A DNA stretch of 64,000 bases from Egaibacter danicus. Its GTDB lineage: Bacteria > Pseudomonadota > Gammaproteobacteria > Burkholderiales > Burkholderiaceae_C. Both the position numbers and the translations under genes were made by a program. The stretch spans positions 310,001 through 374,000 of the forward strand of contig JADJII010000002.1 in the NCBI GenBank assembly GCA_016707075.1, in the 5' to 3' direction. Shown here piece by piece: positions 1-7,833 of this stretch (its first letter is position 1; each line of letters begins with the position of its first letter). Under the pieces are notes generated by a model, which worked only from the letters and a program-made list of their open reading frames with translations, made no database searches and was not told the origin of the DNA.

Positions 1-411
1 GAGCAGGTGCAGGAGGCTGCCAGGTCCGCCCGCATTCATGATTTCATCGTGAGCACACCGGCGGGCTATCAGGCCATGGTGGGCGAGCGTGGCCTCAAGC
101 TCTCGGGCGGAGAAAAGCAGCGCGTGGCCATCGCCCGCACGCTGCTGAAAGACCCGCCGATCATGATTTTTGACGAGGCCACCAGCGCGCTGGACTCTGC
201 CAACGAGCGGGCCATACAGGCCGAGCTGCAAAGCGTGGCGCAGAACAAGACGACTTTGGTCATTGCCCACAGGCTGTCCACCGTGGTCGATGCGCATGAA
301 ATCCTGGTGATGGATGGCGGGTACATCATTGAGCGCGGCGCTCATGCCGATTTGCTCGCCTTGAACGGGCGCTATGCGTCCATGTGGGCCCTGCAACAGT
401 CGGGCGAATAA
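1..411 (+). CDS. ABC exporter, ATP-binding domain (C-terminal end, Atm1/HMT-type)
   Basis: This is the 3' end of a gene that begins before the window; the frame is open from base 1. Visible parts of the nucleotide-binding domain are the ABC signature LSGGEKQR, Walker B with D-loop (IMIFDEATSALD) and the switch histidine in LVIAHRLST. The wording around the signature and Walker B resembles Atm1/HMT1-type half-transporters, which export glutathione- or sulfur-containing compounds across the inner membrane. The membrane domain is not visible, so the substrate cannot be judged. The gene stops 48 bases before the next start codon, and a perfect inverted repeat lies in the gap. Confidence 0.85.
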   Translation, partial: EQVQEAARSARIHDFIVSTPAGYQAMVGERGLKLSGGEKQRVAIARTLLKDPPIMIFDEATSALDSANERAIQAELQSVAQNKTTLVIAHRLSTVVDAHEILVMDGGYIIERGAHADLLALNGRYASMWALQQSGE

Positions 412-429
412 CGGCGCATCTTGGGTGGC

Positions 430-454
430 GCATTATGCATTTCGTGCATAATGC
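430..454. promoter_or_regulatory. Perfect palindrome upstream of LysR gene (probable autoregulatory operator)
   Basis: Ten-base arms GCATTATGCA and TGCATAATGC are perfectly complementary around a 5-base spacer. The core TGCA-N5-TGCA contains the T-N11-A pattern (437-449) recognised by LysR-type regulators. It lies directly before the start codon at 460, where binding would be expected to repress the gene. There is no T-run after it, so an intrinsic terminator for the upstream ABC gene is less likely. Confidence 0.55.
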
Positions 455-459
455 GCCCA

Positions 460-1458
460 ATGGAAACCAAATGGCTCGAAGATTTCGTCTCCCTCGCTGA
501 AACCCGTAGTTTCAGCCGTTCGGCGCAATTGCGCCACGTCACCCAGCCGGCCTTCTCGCGGCGCATTCAGTCGCTGGAGGCATGGGCGGGCACGGATCTG
601 GTGGACCGCAGCAGTTATCCCACCCGGCTCACACCTGCTGGCGAGACGCTATACGACCAGTCGCTGGAAATGTTGCAGGCGTTGCAGAGCACACGTGCCA
701 TGCTTCGCGGCCATACATCCGCCGCGCAGGATGTGATTGAATTTGCGGTGCCCCACACGCTGGCGTTCACGTTTTTTCCGGCGTGGGTATCCAGCCTGCG
801 CGAGAAATTCGGACCCATCAAGAGCCGCCTGATTGCACTCAACGTGCATGACGCCGTGTTGCGTCTGGTAGAGGGCAGTTGTGACCTGCTCATTGCCTAC
901 CACCACAGCTCACAGCCCTTCCAGCTGGATCCCGAACGGTATGAAATGGTGAGCCTGGGCGAGGAGGTTATAGCCCCGTACGTGAAGCCTGATGCCGATG
1001 GCACGCCAATGTTCATCCTGCCCGGACGCCCTGGCAATCTGTTGCCTTACCTGGGCTATGCGCCAGGAGCCTATCTGGGCCAGATGGTGGACCTGATCCT
1101 CAAGGAATCTGCCACGGCCATTCATTTTGACCGCGTGTATGAAACCGATATGGCCGAGGGCCTGAAAGCCATGGCGCTGGAAGGGCATGGCATTGCGTTC
1201 CTGCCCTTCAGCGCGGTCAAGAAGGAGTTGCGCGCACGAAAACTGGTCAGTGCATTGCCCCCTGACATGAGTGGTCTGCAGATCACCATGGATGTGCGGG
1301 CCTACCGTGAACGACCTGTCAGCAGTGACAGCAGTCGAAGCTCGGCTCGTGGACAACGGGTGGCCGTGCAGTCCCCCAAAAGCAAGACACAGGCTGCCAA
1401 AGGTACGGCCCAGGCCCTGTGGGATTACCTGCTGACCCAGTCAGTCGAAAAAACCTGA
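460..1458 (+). CDS. LysR family transcriptional regulator, HypT/QseD-like
   Basis: This 332-residue LysR-type regulator has an N-terminal winged helix-turn-helix (about residues 1-60, opening METKWLEDFVSLAETRSFS) and a periplasmic-binding-protein-like effector domain. The opening with ETKWL, DF, SQPAFSRRI-like and LE positions resembles E. coli HypT (YjiE/QseD), a hypochlorite-responsive regulator, more than the generic LysR opening; this match is from memory. The start at 460 is chosen because family similarity begins there; an ATG at 451 would add three residues but lies inside the palindrome. The C-terminal 45 residues are Ser/Lys/Gln-rich and probably disordered. The target genes are unknown. 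The neighbouring ABC gene is a candidate only if the regulator acts on the upstream unit. Confidence 0.75.
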   Translation: METKWLEDFVSLAETRSFSRSAQLRHVTQPAFSRRIQSLEAWAGTDLVDRSSYPTRLTPAGETLYDQSLEMLQALQSTRAMLRGHTSAAQDVIEFAVPHTLAFTFFPAWVSSLREKFGPIKSRLIALNVHDAVLRLVEGSCDLLIAYHHSSQPFQLDPERYEMVSLGEEVIAPYVKPDADGTPMFILPGRPGNLLPYLGYAPGAYLGQMVDLILKESATAIHFDRVYETDMAEGLKAMALEGHGIAFLPFSAVKKELRARKLVSALPPDMSGLQITMDVRAYRERPVSSDSSRSSARGQRVAVQSPKSKTQAAKGTAQALWDYLLTQSVEKT

Positions 1459-1499
1459 TCTGTCCGTATTTGGAGCCTGCGCTTTTGGGACAATGTCGC

Positions 1500-2555
1500 A
1501 TGACCGCAACCCGAAATTCCCAGGCTTCACAACAGCTCACCATCACCCGCCCGGACGACTGGCACCTGCATGTGCGCGATGGTGACGCGCTCAAAACTGT
1601 CGTGCCCCACACGGCAGCGCAGTTTGGCCGAGCCATCATCATGCCCAACCTGAAGCCGCCGGTGACCACGGCGGCGCAGGCGCTCGCCTATGCCGACCGC
1701 ATCCGTGCGGCAGTGCCAGAAGGCGTGAAGTTCGATCCTTTGATGACGCTGTACCTTACCGACAACCTGCCGGCGGACGAAATCCGTCGGGCCAAAGATG
1801 CCGGTGTTGTTGCCGTCAAGCTGTATCCGGCAGGCGCCACCACCAACAGCGATGCGGGTGTGACCGACCTGCGCAAGACCTATAAAACACTGGAGGCCAT
1901 GCAGCGCGAAGGCTTGCCGCTCCTGGTGCATGGTGAAGTGACCTCACCCGACATTGACCTGTTTGACCGGGAGGCCGTATTCATCGACACCCAATTGATT
2001 CCCCTGCGGCGTGATTTCCCGGAACTGAAAATTGTTTTTGAACACATCACCACGCGTGAAGCGGCGCACTATGTTCAGGCGGCAGACCGCTTCACCGCAG
2101 CCACCATCACGGCGCACCACCTGCTGTACAACCGCAACGCCATTTTCACCGGCGGCATCCGGCCGCATTACTACTGTCTACCGGTTCTGAAGCGGGAAAC
2201 CCACCGTCTGGCGCTGGTGGAGGCTGCGACCAGTGGCAGCGTGAACTTCTTCCTCGGCACCGACAGCGCACCGCATCCCGCCCACCTGAAAGAACATGCC
2301 ACGGGTTGTGCCGGGTGTTACACCGCACATGCTGCAATGGAAATGTATGCTGAAGTTTTTGATGCAGCAGGTGCTCTGGATAAATTGGAGGGATTTGCGA
2401 GTTTTTATGGCGCTGATTTTTATGGCTTGCCGCGCAATACCGGTCGCATCACTTTGAAGCGTGAATCGTGGACACCACCTGAGAGTTTTTCATTTGGAGA
2501 TGCTGCGTTGAAACCCCTGCGCTCGGGCGAAGCATTGCTGTGGCGCCTGGCCTAG
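1500..2555 (+). CDS. pyrC: Dihydroorotase
   Basis: PyrC catalyses the reversible cyclisation of carbamoyl aspartate to dihydroorotate, the third step of de novo pyrimidine synthesis, in the cytoplasm. At 351 residues it fits the class II (E. coli PyrC-like) enzymes. The metal-binding HLH motif is at residues 22-24 within RPDDWHLHVRDG, the carboxylated lysine sits in AVKLYPAG, and further metal histidines follow in VHGE and FEHITT. The start at 1500 (MTATRNSQ) is preferred over longer versions, with GGGA about ten bases upstream. It follows the LysR gene by 41 bases on the same strand, and its 3' end overlaps the next gene by 16 bases. Confidence 0.95.
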   Translation: MTATRNSQASQQLTITRPDDWHLHVRDGDALKTVVPHTAAQFGRAIIMPNLKPPVTTAAQALAYADRIRAAVPEGVKFDPLMTLYLTDNLPADEIRRAKDAGVVAVKLYPAGATTNSDAGVTDLRKTYKTLEAMQREGLPLLVHGEVTSPDIDLFDREAVFIDTQLIPLRRDFPELKIVFEHITTREAAHYVQAADRFTAATITAHHLLYNRNAIFTGGIRPHYYCLPVLKRETHRLALVEAATSGSVNFFLGTDSAPHPAHLKEHATGCAGCYTAHAAMEMYAEVFDAAGALDKLEGFASFYGADFYGLPRNTGRITLKRESWTPPESFSFGDAALKPLRSGEALLWRLA

Positions 2556-3292
2556 AAGGTATCAACTGGCTGGCCCCCTGGCTGGCTCCCTACCAGGAGT
2601 TGGGCCAGCGCATTGCCCATTTGACAGACGCAGGCCAGACGTGCGCGCAATCGCTGAACGCACAGAACGCTTGTCCCGTGGCATTTGTTCCGCAATCGGA
2701 TTTGCCGGCAGGCGTGGCCTACGAAGAGTTCATCTTCAATACGGGCAAGGTTCCGACACGCGATGGTCTGCACGACTTCTTCAATGGTTTGTGCTGGATG
2801 CATTTTCCGCAAACCAAGCAGCGCCTGAACCAGTTGCAGGCAGCTCAAATTGCCCTGACCGGCATCCAGCCCGTGCGTGGACCTGCGCGCGACGCACTCA
2901 CGGTATTTGACGAAAACGCCGCTTTCTTGCAGGCACCTGATGCATTGTGGGAGGCGTTGGTGGCCAAAGACTGGCACGCCCTGTTTGTCACACTGCGTCC
3001 GCTTTGGGGCCAGGCTCACCTGGTGTTATTTGGACACGCGCTGCTGGAGAAGCTGGTTTCCCCCCGAAAAGCGATCACAGCCCACGTGTATCGTGCGCAG
3101 TCAGCTACCAATTCAATAGCAAATCTGGATGATTGGGTAGCGGCTGACTTGAGCGCCGAAAGGCTCTCCGGCAAACCTTTTGCGCATTTGCCGGTATTGG
3201 GGGTGCCACTCTGGTGTTCAGAGAACGAAGATCCGGCGTTCTACGAAGACACCACGGTATTTCGCGCCAATAACCGTAAATCTCATGTGTAA
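2540..3292 (+). CDS. DUF3025 domain protein
   Basis: A 250-residue protein of the DUF3025 family, recognised from the stretch FNTGKVPTRDGLHDFFNGL and the following WMHFPQTKQRLN. No biochemical role is known to me. It begins with GTG inside the pyrC 3' end, so it is probably translationally coupled to pyrC; this neighbourhood is common in Burkholderiales as far as I recall. Residues about 176-194 (SPRKAITAHVYRAQSATNSIA) are encoded by a degenerate copy of the ~54 bp dispersed repeat, close to the C-terminal part of the domain. Confidence 0.8.
   Translation: MAPGLEGINWLAPWLAPYQELGQRIAHLTDAGQTCAQSLNAQNACPVAFVPQSDLPAGVAYEEFIFNTGKVPTRDGLHDFFNGLCWMHFPQTKQRLNQLQAAQIALTGIQPVRGPARDALTVFDENAAFLQAPDALWEALVAKDWHALFVTLRPLWGQAHLVLFGHALLEKLVSPRKAITAHVYRAQSATNSIANLDDWVAADLSAERLSGKPFAHLPVLGVPLWCSENEDPAFYEDTTVFRANNRKSHV
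3066..3120 (-). repeat. ~54 bp dispersed element, degenerate copy in DUF3025 gene
   Basis: Matches the reverse orientation of the element: AGCCC, then TATCGTGCGCAG, then CAGCTACCAATTCAATAGC at the usual spacing. It is closest to the copy at 57396-57449, which has TGCGCAGACAGCTATCAATT. The copy is read through in frame by the host gene. Confidence 0.55.
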
Positions 3293-3305
3293 ACCGCCAT
3301 GCTGC

Positions 3306-3334
3306 CTTGATTTTTGGCCTGTTGGCCCTACCAT
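3306..3334 (+). promoter_or_regulatory. Possible sigma-32 (heat-shock) promoter of htpX
   Basis: CTTGAT at 3306-3311 is followed after 14 bases by CCCTACCAT at 3326-3334, resembling the RpoH consensus CTTGAA and CCCCAT. htpX is a heat-shock gene in E. coli. The match is imperfect, and the segment also resembles a decayed dispersed element (TTTTTGGCCT to TTTGCGC, 3311-3340), so the promoter call is weak. Confidence 0.25.
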
Positions 3335-3379
3335 TTGCGCCTGTGGCCCCTCTAGCCGGGGCTGTTTTAGAAGGAAACC

Positions 3380-4255
3380 ATGAAACGTATTGTTCTGTTT
3401 GTCATGACCAACCTCGCTGTCGTGGTGGTCTTGGGCATCGTTGCCAACCTCCTTGGCGTCAACCGATATCTGACTGCAAACGGCCTTGATTTGGGTGCCC
3501 TGCTCGGTTTCGCGCTGGTCATGGGTTTTGGTGGTGCGATCATTTCTCTGCTGATCAGCAAGCCGGTTGCCAAGTGGAGCTCAGGCGTTCGCGTCATCAA
3601 TGACGCACAAAACGCCGACGAAGCCTGGATCGTGGAAACTGTGCGCAAGTTCGCTGACAAGGCGGGCATTGGCATGCCGGAAGTGGGCATCTTCGAAGGC
3701 GCACCCAATGCGTTTGCCACGGGTGCATTCAAGAACTCGGCGCTGGTGGCGGTGTCCACCGGTTTGCTGCAGGGAATGACGCGTGAAGAAGTCGAGGCCG
3801 TCATCGGGCACGAGATTGCACACGTCTCCAATGGTGACATGGTCACCATGACGCTGATCCAGGGTGTGATGAACACGTTTGTGGTGTTTCTGAGCCGCGT
3901 GATCGGTTACGCGGTGGATAGCTTCCTGCGACGTGGCAATGATCGTGACACGGGCCCCGGCATTGGCTACATGATCACCACCATCGTGCTGGATATCGTG
4001 TTGGGTTTTGTCGCCGCCATCATCGTGGCCTGGTTCTCGCGTCAGCGTGAGTTCCGTGCCGATGCCGGGGCTGCCGGATTGATGGGGCGCAAGCAGCCCA
4101 TGATCAACGCCCTGGCCCGTTTGGGTGGCATGACACCGGCCGAATTGCCCAAGAGCATGGCGGCAATGGGTATTGCCGGCGGTATCGGCAAGCTGTTTTC
4201 CACTCATCCGCCCATTGAAGAACGCATCGCTGCGCTTCAGACTGCACAAAGCTGA
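3380..4255 (+). CDS. htpX: Membrane-bound zinc metalloprotease HtpX
   Basis: HtpX is an inner-membrane M48 metalloprotease that degrades misfolded membrane proteins, partly redundant with FtsH. The 291-residue length is typical. Two N-terminal hydrophobic segments (about residues 5-25 and 33-55) precede the catalytic motif HEIAH (H144, E145, H148); a second pair of hydrophobic segments follows, then the third zinc-ligand region around REFRADAGAAGL. A good ribosome site (AGAAGGAAACC) precedes the ATG. It is convergent with the FAD oxidoreductase gene, with only 8 bases between the two stop codons. Confidence 0.96.
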   Translation: MKRIVLFVMTNLAVVVVLGIVANLLGVNRYLTANGLDLGALLGFALVMGFGGAIISLLISKPVAKWSSGVRVINDAQNADEAWIVETVRKFADKAGIGMPEVGIFEGAPNAFATGAFKNSALVAVSTGLLQGMTREEVEAVIGHEIAHVSNGDMVTMTLIQGVMNTFVVFLSRVIGYAVDSFLRRGNDRDTGPGIGYMITTIVLDIVLGFVAAIIVAWFSRQREFRADAGAAGLMGRKQPMINALARLGGMTPAELPKSMAAMGIAGGIGKLFSTHPPIEERIAALQTAQS

Positions 4256-4263
4256 ATCTGATG

Positions 4264-6075
4264 TCAAGCCAGATTCTGGCTTAGCAAACTGCGCGTCACG
4301 GCCTCAGCCACCTTGATGCCGTCTACACCTGCGGACAGGATGCCACCGGCATAACTTGCGCCCTCTCCCGCAGGGTACAGGCCCGTTACATTGGTGCTCT
4401 GCAAATCCTCGCCCCGCGGAATTTTGAGCGGTGAAGAGGTGCGCGTCTCAACGCCGGTCAGCACGGCATCGGCCATGTCAAACCCCTTGATCTTGCGTCC
4501 GAAGGCGGGCAGTGCTTCGCGTATGGCTTCAATCACATAGGACGGGAGGCTGGTCGCCAGGTCTCCCAGTTTGACGCCGGGCTTGTAGGACGGCAGCACA
4601 GAGCCAAAGCGGGTGGATGGTCGCGCGGCCAGAAAATCACCTACCAGTTGGCCGGGGGCCTCATAACTGCTGCCACCCAACGAGTAGGCGCCAGACTCCA
4701 GGCGGCGTTGCAAGGCGATGCCGGCCAGTGGATGTGCGCTGTTCTTGTCTTTGGCTTTCATCGCAGCGGCCTGCTGCGCGTAGCGCACGCCGGCTTCCGG
4801 GCCAAAGGCTTCCACGAACGTCGCGTTGTCATAGGGGTAGTCCTGAGGGTCAATACCCACCACGATACCTGCGTTGGCGTTGCGTTCGTTGCGTGAATAC
4901 TGGCTCATGCCGTTGGTCACGACGCGACCTGGCTCTGAGGTGGCGGCCACCACCGTGCCTCCCGGGCACATGCAAAAGCTGTACACGGCACGTCCATTGG
5001 CTGCATGGTGAACCAGCTTGTAGTCCGCCGCACCCAGCAGCGGGTGCCCGGCATGACGGCCCCATCTGGCCCGATCAATCACGCTTTGCGGATGCTCGAT
5101 GCGAAAGCCGACAGAGAAGGGTTTGGCCTGCATCGCCACACCCCGCTCGTACAGCATGGCAAAGGTGTCTCGCGCACTGTGCCCCAGCGCCATGACGACG
5201 TGGTCGGCTGGCAACTCTTGCGTTTGGCCTGTGGCCACGTCCAGCACCACAAGCCCGCGCAATTGCTTTTTGCCATTTGACTCGTCAATCAGCACGTCTG
5301 TCACACGTTGTTCAAAGCGCACTTCACCGCCTAGCGCGATGATCTGCTCGCGCATGTTTTCCACCACCTTCACCAGCTTGAAAGTGCCGATATGGGGATG
5401 TGCCTCGGTCAGAATCTCTGCCGGTGCCCCGGCTTTGACGAATTCGCCCATGACCTTGCGGCCCAGATAACGAGGGTCCTTGATCTGGCTCCACAACTTG
5501 CCGTCAGAAAAGGTACCCGCGCCGCCTTCACCAAACTGCACATTGCTCTCGGGGTTCAATGTCTTCTTGCGCCACAGTCCCCAGGTGTCTTTGGTTCGCT
5601 CGCGTACGGTTTTGCCACGTTCCAGCACGATCGGCCGAAACCCCGTTTGCGCCAGCACCAGCGCTGCAAACATGCCGCAGGGCCCGAAACCCACCACCAC
5701 AGGGCGAGCCGCCAAATCAGGCGGAGCCTTACCAACCGGCTGGTAGGTCATGTCAGGAGTCGCTGTGATGTGCGGGTTGCTGGTGTGGCGTGCGAGCAAA
5801 GCAGGCGTGCTGTCAGCGTCCGCCAGGCGCACATCAACGATGTACACCACCATCAACTCGGCCTTGCGTGCGTCAAAGCTGCGTTTGAAGACTTGCAGTT
5901 CTGCAATATCTGCCTCCGCAACGCCCAGCGCCTGCGCGGCTAGGCGTGTCAGTGCTGCTACCGGGTGGGGCACCGGGATACGGTCTTCGTCCGTTTCGGC
6001 TGGTGCGTCGGATGCCCGGCGCGTGTCCACCGGAACGGCCGACAGGGGAAGTTTCAGTTCAGAGATTCGAATCAT
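4264..6075 (-). CDS. FAD-dependent oxidoreductase (COG2509-type)
   Basis: A 603-residue flavoprotein with an N-terminal extension (about 120 residues) of the type seen in the COG2509 family of uncharacterised FAD-dependent dehydrogenases. The dinucleotide-binding motif VVGFGPCGMFAAL is at residues 127-139, and the C-terminal FAD-contact region LYPAGEGASYAGGI is near residue 570. The motif NVQFGEGGAGTFSDGKL is characteristic of this family. The substrate is unknown. It lies 41 bases downstream of cysK on the same strand and may be cotranscribed, but nothing in the sequence links the functions. Confidence 0.85.
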   Translation of the reverse strand: MIRISELKLPLSAVPVDTRRASDAPAETDEDRIPVPHPVAALTRLAAQALGVAEADIAELQVFKRSFDARKAELMVVYIVDVRLADADSTPALLARHTSNPHITATPDMTYQPVGKAPPDLAARPVVVGFGPCGMFAALVLAQTGFRPIVLERGKTVRERTKDTWGLWRKKTLNPESNVQFGEGGAGTFSDGKLWSQIKDPRYLGRKVMGEFVKAGAPAEILTEAHPHIGTFKLVKVVENMREQIIALGGEVRFEQRVTDVLIDESNGKKQLRGLVVLDVATGQTQELPADHVVMALGHSARDTFAMLYERGVAMQAKPFSVGFRIEHPQSVIDRARWGRHAGHPLLGAADYKLVHHAANGRAVYSFCMCPGGTVVAATSEPGRVVTNGMSQYSRNERNANAGIVVGIDPQDYPYDNATFVEAFGPEAGVRYAQQAAAMKAKDKNSAHPLAGIALQRRLESGAYSLGGSSYEAPGQLVGDFLAARPSTRFGSVLPSYKPGVKLGDLATSLPSYVIEAIREALPAFGRKIKGFDMADAVLTGVETRTSSPLKIPRGEDLQSTNVTGLYPAGEGASYAGGILSAGVDGIKVAEAVTRSLLSQNLA

Positions 6076-6116
6076 GGCGGGCTCGTGGTGATCAAGCAGC
6101 CGCCAATGATACGTTC

Positions 6117-7034
6117 TCAGGTGGGCAGGAAACCTTCGATCGACAGGTAGCGCTCACCCGTGTCGTAGTTGAACCCCAGAATGGTGGAACCTGCCGGTAA
6201 CTCGGGCAGTTTTTGTGCAATGGCAGCCAGCGTGGCGCCGCTGGAAATGCCCACCAGAATGCCTTCTTCAGCCGCGCTGCGGCGTGCGTATTCGCGCGCG
6301 GGTTCTGCGTCCACCTGAATCACGCCGTCCAGCAACTCGGTCTTGAGATTTTTCGGAATGAAACCGGCACCAATGCCCTGAATCGGGTGAGGTGAGGGCG
6401 CTCCACCGTAAATCACCGGCGACGCTGCAGGCTCTACGGCAAACACCTTGAGTTGGGGCCATTTGGCTTTGAGAACCTGCGCCACGCCACTCAGGTGACC
6501 ACCCGTGCCCACGCCGGTGATGAGGGCGTCAATGCCACCAGGGAAGTCCGCCAGAATTTCCAGCGCGGTGGTGCGCACATGCGCTTCGATATTGGCCGGG
6601 TTTTCAAACTGCTGTGGAATCCATGCACCTGGCGCGGCTGCGGCCAGTTCCTGCGCACGGGCGATGGCGCCTTTCATGCCTTTTTCGCGTGGGGTCAGGT
6701 CAAAGGTGGCGCCATAAGCGAGCATCAAACGCCGTCGTTCAATGGACATGCTGTCGGGCATGACCAGAATGAGCTTGTAGCCCTTGACCGCGGCTACCAT
6801 GGCCAGGCCCACGCCCGTGTTGCCCGAGGTCGGCTCAATGATGGTGGCGCCAGGTTTGAGTTCGCCGCTTTTCTCCGCTGCCTCCACCATGGCCAGTGCG
6901 ATTCGGTCCTTGATGGAGCCGCCGGGGTTGCTGCGTTCGGACTTGATATACACCGTATGCGTGTTGCCAAACAGGCGATTGATGCGGATGTGGGGCGTAT
7001 TGCCAATGGTCTGCAGGATGTTGTCGGCTCTCAT
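6117..7034 (-). CDS. cysK: Cysteine synthase A (O-acetylserine sulfhydrylase)
   Basis: CysK joins O-acetylserine and sulfide to give cysteine, using PLP. The PLP lysine is K42 in SNPGGSIKDR; the substrate loop TSGNTG is at residues 69-74, and the phosphate-binding loop GVGTGGHLSG follows. The 305-residue length fits CysK, as does ERSNPGGSIKDR. The start at 7034 (MRADNILQTIGNTP) is preferred to an in-frame ATG 33 bases upstream because GGAG lies about 6-7 bases before it. The gene is divergent from rnpB; the gap of 94 bases must hold both promoters. Confidence 0.93.
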   Translation of the reverse strand: MRADNILQTIGNTPHIRINRLFGNTHTVYIKSERSNPGGSIKDRIALAMVEAAEKSGELKPGATIIEPTSGNTGVGLAMVAAVKGYKLILVMPDSMSIERRRLMLAYGATFDLTPREKGMKGAIARAQELAAAAPGAWIPQQFENPANIEAHVRTTALEILADFPGGIDALITGVGTGGHLSGVAQVLKAKWPQLKVFAVEPAASPVIYGGAPSPHPIQGIGAGFIPKNLKTELLDGVIQVDAEPAREYARRSAAEEGILVGISSGATLAAIAQKLPELPAGSTILGFNYDTGERYLSIEGFLPT

Positions 7035-7091
7035 GTCTGGCTCCGGTGTGAATAAAGACATTCGCATTTTGAGCTACTTCATCAATGCGTT

Positions 7092-7122
7092 TTGATATAT
7101 GGTTATCAATAGCCGCGATAAT
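7092..7122 (+). promoter_or_regulatory. Probable rnpB promoter
   Basis: GATAAT at 7117-7122 is a good -10 hexamer placed 7 bases before the mature 5' end of RNase P RNA at 7129. TTGATA at 7092-7097 is the best -35 candidate, but the 19-base spacer is long. Confidence 0.4.
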
Positions 7123-7128
7123 GATGGC

Positions 7129-7472
7129 GTGAAGCCCGCCAGACTGCCGCTGGTGCAATCCTGGAAACAGGGCACTGGAGGAACGTCCGGACTGCATAGG
7201 GCAGCGTAGCAGCTAACGGCTGTCCACTGAAAGCCTTTCGTGAAAGCGATGGGTATAAGGTGAGGATCAGAGCAACAGAGACGAGCCGCTTGAGTGCGGG
7301 TGAAACGGGCAATCTCTACGCGCAGCAATACCAAGTAGGCACACGTTGACGGGGCCCCCGGAGTGTGCGGGTAGGTAGCACCGAGCCACTGAGCGATCAG
7401 TGGCCCAGATTAATGGCAGTCACGTTGGAGGCAACTTCAACGCACAGAATCCGGCTTATCGGTGGGCTTCAC
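7129..7472 (+). ncRNA. rnpB: RNase P RNA (bacterial class A)
   Basis: This is the catalytic RNA that trims the 5' leaders of tRNA precursors. The ends pair as helix P1 (GTGAAGCCCGCC at 7129-7140 with GGTGGGCTTCAC at 7461-7472). Universally conserved core blocks are present in order: GAGGAACGTCCGGACT near 7180, CAACAGAGACGAG near 7273, GTGAAACGGGCAA near 7299, and CACAGAATCCGGCTTAT just before the 3' P1 strand. The length (about 344 nt) is normal for betaproteobacteria. T-run 7475-7480 directly after P1 is a likely termination point. Open reading frames on either strand here are incidental. Confidence 0.95.
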
Positions 7473-7507
7473 ACTTTTTTGTCTCCGGGCCGCGCTGGAG
7501 AAAACGC

Positions 7508-7585
7508 GGCAAGGCACACCCGCACGCCGGAGCCTCATACGCTTCGCTTTTTGAAATCGGCTCCAGCATGCGGGTGTGCCTTGCC
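7508..7585. repeat. Long hairpin repeat, left copy (conserved 24-nt loop)
   Basis: 27-base arms (7508-7534 and 7559-7585) are complementary at 25 of 27 positions around a 24-base loop (7535-7558) beginning TCATACGC and ending GAAATC. The same loop, reverse complemented, is the loop of the hairpin at 8556-8641, whose arms are unrelated in sequence. It begins 28 bases after the rnpB T-run. Confidence 0.85.
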
Positions 7586-7692
7586 ACTTGCCTCTTCAGT
7601 GTCAAGCTATAGTGCGGGCAACGAAACTTGAGGCAATTGATCCAGCAGCCGGGTTGACTTCAAAACCTGCATGCTGCTTTTCCGGGGTTGTT

Positions 7693-7821
7693 ATGACTGT
7701 TCATTTGTCCGGCATGGCGACTGAAAGCCTTGTTATAAGCGGGTTTGCGCTGATATCGGTTGCCTGTGTCAGGGCGATAGTGGCGATGTTGCGGACACAG
7801 AAAGCTGTGTCTCTATATTGA
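7693..7821 (+). CDS. Possible 42-residue membrane peptide upstream of the AbiV-like gene
   Basis: A small frame, MTVHLSGMATESLVISGFALISVACVRAIVAML and onward, predicts one transmembrane helix (about residues 11-32). It ends 12 bases before the GTG of the AbiV-like gene. No convincing ribosome site is visible (GGGGTTGTT before the ATG), and I know no homologue. It may be chance, but it is the only plausible content of the 248 bases between the left hairpin and the AbiV-like gene. Confidence 0.25.
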   Translation: MTVHLSGMATESLVISGFALISVACVRAIVAMLRTQKAVSLY

Positions 7822-7833
7822 GTTGGGCTTCTC

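Noticed and set aside
4254..4276. GAATCTG/CAGATTC hairpin between htpX and the convergent FAD oxidoreductase as a bidirectional terminator
   Set aside because: Only a 7-base stem with no T-run on either side.
7074..7631. Several open frames on both strands across rnpB and the following hairpin
   Set aside because: They overlap the RNase P RNA, whose conserved core and P1 ends are unambiguous; the frames resemble no protein family.
7823..7829. GTTGGGC upstream of the AbiV-like gene, suggestive of an integron attC end
   Set aside because: The 7-base pattern GTTRRRY is very common and no matching RYYYAAC partner or attC folding is found at the right distance; no integrase is present.
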